From the NCBI RefSeq assembly GCF_010104355.1, contig NZ_CP044972.1, forward strand, positions 806,001 through 870,000: a stretch of 64,000 bases of DNA. Direction: 5' to 3'. This stretch comes from Hydrogenophaga sp. PBL-H3 (GTDB taxonomy: Bacteria > Pseudomonadota > Gammaproteobacteria > Burkholderiales > Burkholderiaceae_C). The notes beneath the pieces were generated by a model. That model made no database searches. It was given only the letters and a program-made list of their open reading frames with translations, and was not told the origin of the DNA. Both the position numbers and the translations under genes were made by a program. Of the stretch, positions 61,536 through 64,000 are shown piece by piece (the first letter of the stretch is position 1; the number at the start of each line of letters is the position of its first letter).

Positions 61536-62851
61536 CCGAACTGCACATCGGCATCGCCGCCATCGTCTGCATGCTGGCCGGCATCTATTTCGGCATGCAC
61601 ATCGGTATCGCCCTGATCGCCACCTCGTTCGTCAGCGTGTGGCTCATCAAGAGCCCCGAGGTGGCGGCGCGTTTTGTCGCCGCCTCGGCCAACGACGCGA
61701 TCCGCGACTATCTCTTTGGCGTCATTCCGCTCTTCGTGCTCATGGGCATGCTGGTGAGTGTGTCGGGCGTTGGGCGAGACACATTTGACGTGTTCCAGTG
61801 GCTCTTGCGGCGCATCCGTGGTGGCCTTGGCCTGGCCACGGTAGCGGCCAACGCGGTGTTCGCCGCCATCACCGGCATCTCGATCGCGTCGGCTTCGGTG
61901 TTCACCAAGGTCGCGGTGCCCGAGATGATCCGCCACGGCTACACGCCGCGTTTCTCGGTGGGTGTGGTGGCTGGTTCTTCGGTGCTGGGCATGCTCATTC
62001 CGCCCAGCCTGCTCATGATCATCTACGGCGTGCTGGCCGAAGAATCCATTGGCCGCATGTTCATCGCCGGCATCATTCCCGGGGCCTTGCTGGCGCTGGG
62101 TTTTTGCGTGCTGATCGTGGGCATGGCCTGGCTGGTGCCGCACAAGGTGGGCACCCCCGAAGCGCTGGCCGGCGTGGGCGCGGGCATCGAAGAAACACCG
62201 TTGTCGGCCGCCATCAAGTTCGTGCCCATCCTGCTGCTCATCACGCTGGTGCTCGGCGGGTTGTACGCGGGCTTCTTCACGCCCACCGAGGCGGGTGCCG
62301 TGGGGGCTGCGGGCGCGCTGGTGATTGCGCTGGTGCGCGGCCGCCTCACCTGGCGCAAGCTGTGGCAGGTGTTGGTGGAGACCGGTTTTGTGTCGGTCTC
62401 GGTGCTCTTCCTCATCATCGCGGCCATGCTGTACAGCCGCATGCTCGCGCTCACTGGCATGCCCTCAGCCGTGACCGAGGGCATCACCCACATGGGTCTG
62501 GGCCCGTGGGGCTTTCTGTTCATGTACGTGCTGATCGTGATCGCGCTGGGCTGCATCATCGACTCGGTGTCCATCATGCTGATCATGTTGCCGATCGTGC
62601 TGCCGATTGCGCGCGCTTTTGGCATGGACGTGGTGTGGTTCGGTGTCATCACCGTGGTGGCGGTGGAAATCGGCCTATTGACGCCGCCTTTCGGTGTGTC
62701 GGTCTATACCGTGAAATCGGCGCTGAACGACCCACGCATCACCGTGCGCGACATCTTTGCCGGCAGCTTTCCCTTCGTGCTGATGATGGTTGTCGTGCTC
62801 GCCATCCTCGCTGCTTTCCCCAGCTTGTCGACCTGGCTGGCTTACCTCTGA
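61532..62851 (+). CDS. dctM: TRAP transporter large permease DctM
   Basis: The 439-residue sodium-coupled permease has about twelve to thirteen helices. It has the DctM signatures: SSVLGMLIPPSLLMIIYGVLAEESIG with the helix-breaking prolines, GFFTPTEAGAVGAAGAL, and the final EIGLLTPPFGVSVYTVKSAL. The normal family length is kept, and the TRAP system is complete. Confidence 0.95.
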   Translation: MTELHIGIAAIVCMLAGIYFGMHIGIALIATSFVSVWLIKSPEVAARFVAASANDAIRDYLFGVIPLFVLMGMLVSVSGVGRDTFDVFQWLLRRIRGGLGLATVAANAVFAAITGISIASASVFTKVAVPEMIRHGYTPRFSVGVVAGSSVLGMLIPPSLLMIIYGVLAEESIGRMFIAGIIPGALLALGFCVLIVGMAWLVPHKVGTPEALAGVGAGIEETPLSAAIKFVPILLLITLVLGGLYAGFFTPTEAGAVGAAGALVIALVRGRLTWRKLWQVLVETGFVSVSVLFLIIAAMLYSRMLALTGMPSAVTEGITHMGLGPWGFLFMYVLIVIALGCIIDSVSIMLIMLPIVLPIARAFGMDVVWFGVITVVAVEIGLLTPPFGVSVYTVKSALNDPRITVRDIFAGSFPFVLMMVVVLAILAAFPSLSTWLAYL

Positions 62852-62860
62852 GACCGTCCC

Positions 62861-63166
62861 ATGCTGTTCACCTTCATCCTCATCGACAAGCCCGACGCCG
62901 CTGCGCTGCGAACCGCCGTGCGCCCGCCGCACAAGGCGTATCTCGCGGCGGTGGCCGATCGCATCGCGTTTGCCGGCCCGTTCGTGCACGACGACGGAGC
63001 CACCATGCTGGGCAGCCTGCTGGTGATCGATTTCCCTTCGCGTGACGCGGCCCACGCGTGGCTGGCCGAGGAGCCATTCACGAAGGCGGGGCTGTACGGC
63101 AGCGTCTCGGTTCACGCGTTCGTGAACCTCTGGCCACAACAGGCCGGCTTCCCGCCAGTAGCCTGA
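62861..63166 (+). CDS. YciI-family small protein
   Basis: The 101-residue protein is a ferredoxin-like YciI-fold protein with LIDKPDAAALRTAVRPPHKAYL and the AFAGPFVHDDGATMLGSLLV strand. The conserved His (residue 25) and Asp are present. Some relatives act in aromatic degradation, for example in dehydrochlorination or isomerisation, while others have no known function. It follows dctM by nine bases and precedes a Dabb gene by five, so it belongs to the hydroxyquinol/TRAP transcript. Confidence 0.88.
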   Translation: MLFTFILIDKPDAAALRTAVRPPHKAYLAAVADRIAFAGPFVHDDGATMLGSLLVIDFPSRDAAHAWLAEEPFTKAGLYGSVSVHAFVNLWPQQAGFPPVA

Positions 63167-63171
63167 ACACC

Positions 63172-63471
63172 ATGGTCAAACACATCGTCATGTGGAACAT
63201 CCAGGGCGGGCTTGAGGAGGGCAAGGCAGCATCGATCGAGCGTGTGCGCGCCGCCTTCGAGACCCTGCGCGGCAAGATCCCCGGCCTGCTCCACCTCGAG
63301 ATCGGGGTGGACCGCAGCGGTGTCGACTACGCCTGCGACGTGGTGCTGTATTCCGAGTTCGAGTCGCAGGCCGCGCTGGATGCCTACGCCGTGCACCCCG
63401 AGCACCTGCGGGTGCGCCGGGACATCGAAGGCCTGCGCGTGGCGCGTCACCAGGTGGACTACATGGCCTGA
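63172..63471 (+). CDS. Dabb (stress-responsive A/B barrel) protein
   Basis: The 99-residue protein has the Dabb opening VKHIVMWNIQ, the LRGKIPGLLHLEIGVD segment and the final AYAVHPEHLRVRRDIEG motif. This dimeric alpha+beta barrel fold includes polyketide cyclases and ring-processing enzymes as well as proteins of unknown role. As the last gene before a terminator, five bases after the YciI gene, it likely takes part in the same pathway. The exact role is unknown. Confidence 0.88.
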   Translation: MVKHIVMWNIQGGLEEGKAASIERVRAAFETLRGKIPGLLHLEIGVDRSGVDYACDVVLYSEFESQAALDAYAVHPEHLRVRRDIEGLRVARHQVDYMA

Positions 63472-63501
63472 CGCACGCGCCGATAATCGATTCACCCCAA
63501 C

Positions 63502-63532
63502 GAGCCCGCACCTGAATGCGGGCTCTTCTTTT
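63502..63532 (+). terminator. Intrinsic terminator ending the dioxygenase/TRAP operon
   Basis: A nine-base-pair stem (GAGCCCGCA, 63502-63510, with TGCGGGCTC, 63517-63525) and a six-base loop are followed by TTCTTTT. It lies 30 bases after the Dabb stop and 11 bases before the TauE-type gene, so it closes the operon beginning at 59021. Confidence 0.88.
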
Positions 63533-63543
63533 GTCTGCTGCCC

Positions 63544-64000
63544 GTGGCCTTGTCCCTCATCACCGATCCGGTTTTCTACGCCGTGGCGATTCCGGCCGTG
63601 CTGCTGCTTGGTGTGAGCAAGAGCGGCTTTGGCGCCGGCTTCGGTTCACTGGCCGTGCCCATGATGGCGCTGGCGGTCACCGTGCCGCAAGCCGCCGCCA
63701 TCCTGATGCCGGTGCTGCTGCTCATGGACTTGCTGGGCATGGCTGCCTTCCGCAAGAACGTGGACCGGCGCCTGCTGATGTTCCTGCTGCCCTTCGGCCT
63801 GGCGGGCATTGTGGTGGGCGCGCTGTTGTTCAAGTTGCTGGACGCGCGCGTGGTGGCCGGCATCGTGGGCGTGTTCACACTGCTCTTTCTGGCGCAGCGC
63901 CTGGTGTTCCCGCCCAAACCCGACAGCGCGCCACCGCCCAAATGGGTGGGCGCCTTGCTCACAGTCACCTCGGGTTTCACCAGCTTCATTGCCCACGCAG
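63544..64000 (+). CDS. TauE/SafE-type permease (3' truncated by window end)
   Basis: The 152 visible residues show several hydrophobic helices and the family motif VLLLGVSKSGFGAGFGSLAVPMMAL near the N-terminus, followed by a PVLLLMDLLGMAAFRKNVD loop. This matches sulfite/sulfonate exporters of the TauE/SafE group, although the transported anion is unknown. The start may be GTG at 63544 or TTG at 63550. The gene continues beyond base 64000. It stands outside the previous operon, after its terminator. Confidence 0.85.
   Translation, partial: MALSLITDPVFYAVAIPAVLLLGVSKSGFGAGFGSLAVPMMALAVTVPQAAAILMPVLLLMDLLGMAAFRKNVDRRLLMFLLPFGLAGIVVGALLFKLLDARVVAGIVGVFTLLFLAQRLVFPPKPDSAPPPKWVGALLTVTSGFTSFIAHA

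Overview
The window looks like chromosomal DNA of a betaproteobacterium in the order Burkholderiales, probably a Comamonadaceae member of the Hydrogenophaga/Acidovorax type. The grounds are uniformly high G+C, the dcw order murG-murC-ddl-ftsQ-ftsA-ftsZ-lpxC, an adjacent pyrR-pyrB-pyrC' cluster, GC-rich interspersed repeats at gene ends, and a TRAP transporter beside aromatic-acid genes. Genus is inference. About 66 protein genes are supported, plus one tRNA-Arg(CCT), one group II intron and several regulatory sites. Genes are tightly packed, with many ATGA/GTGA/TTGA stop-start overlaps. No CRISPR array, prophage, transposase or rRNA was seen.

Region by region. 1-7842: end of the dcw cell-wall and division cluster, with an inverted pair of repeats between ftsZ and lpxC. 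7850-11594: a compact five-gene operon (tiny membrane protein, lone receiver domain, YaiO-like outer-membrane barrel, HEAT-repeat membrane protein, processive family 2 glycosyltransferase). It converges on a Cache/HAMP/PAS histidine kinase and is probably a regulated exopolysaccharide system. 11599-20363: a minus-strand run of eight genes (hydrolase, RNase II-type nuclease, TonB-like protein, mtgA, plsC, CdsA-like, ruvC, kinase). 20386-25428: rodA, an oxidoreductase, tldD and a photolyase. 25505-30144: yqgE-ruvX-pyrR-pyrB-pyrC'-plsC, in which the dihydroorotase homologue has lost its metal-binding HxH. 30145-36612: a glutathione transferase, copper genes (DUF2946, PCu(A)C, PepSY) and a divergent ferric-type ABC transporter whose promoter region holds a perfect FNR-type box and a Fur-like site. 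36628-48537: assorted genes, tRNA-Arg, azoreductase, tamA-tamB, and a MoxR ATPase/VWA pair. 48718-51320: a diheme cytochrome c whose terminator is followed directly by a group IIC intron (49440 to about 51319) encoding a full-length reverse transcriptase. This intron explains the only gene-free stretch over 300 bases (49387-49827).

51321-64000 is catabolic. An IclR/PcaR-type regulator faces pcaI-pcaJ-pcaF. Then come an NAD(P)-dependent dehydrogenase and maleylacetate reductase, a LysR regulator, hydroxyquinol 1,2-dioxygenase, a complete DctPQM TRAP transporter and two small ferredoxin-fold proteins (YciI, Dabb). Together they give an uninterrupted route hydroxyquinol -> maleylacetate -> 3-oxoadipate -> 3-oxoadipyl-CoA -> succinyl-CoA + acetyl-CoA. 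A 23-base motif (20/23 identical) lies at almost the same distance upstream of both the dehydrogenase/reductase pair and the dioxygenase, implying co-regulation by the LysR protein. No hydroxylase or decarboxylase that would make hydroxyquinol is present, so the natural substrate is unknown. The window ends inside a TauE/SafE-type permease gene.
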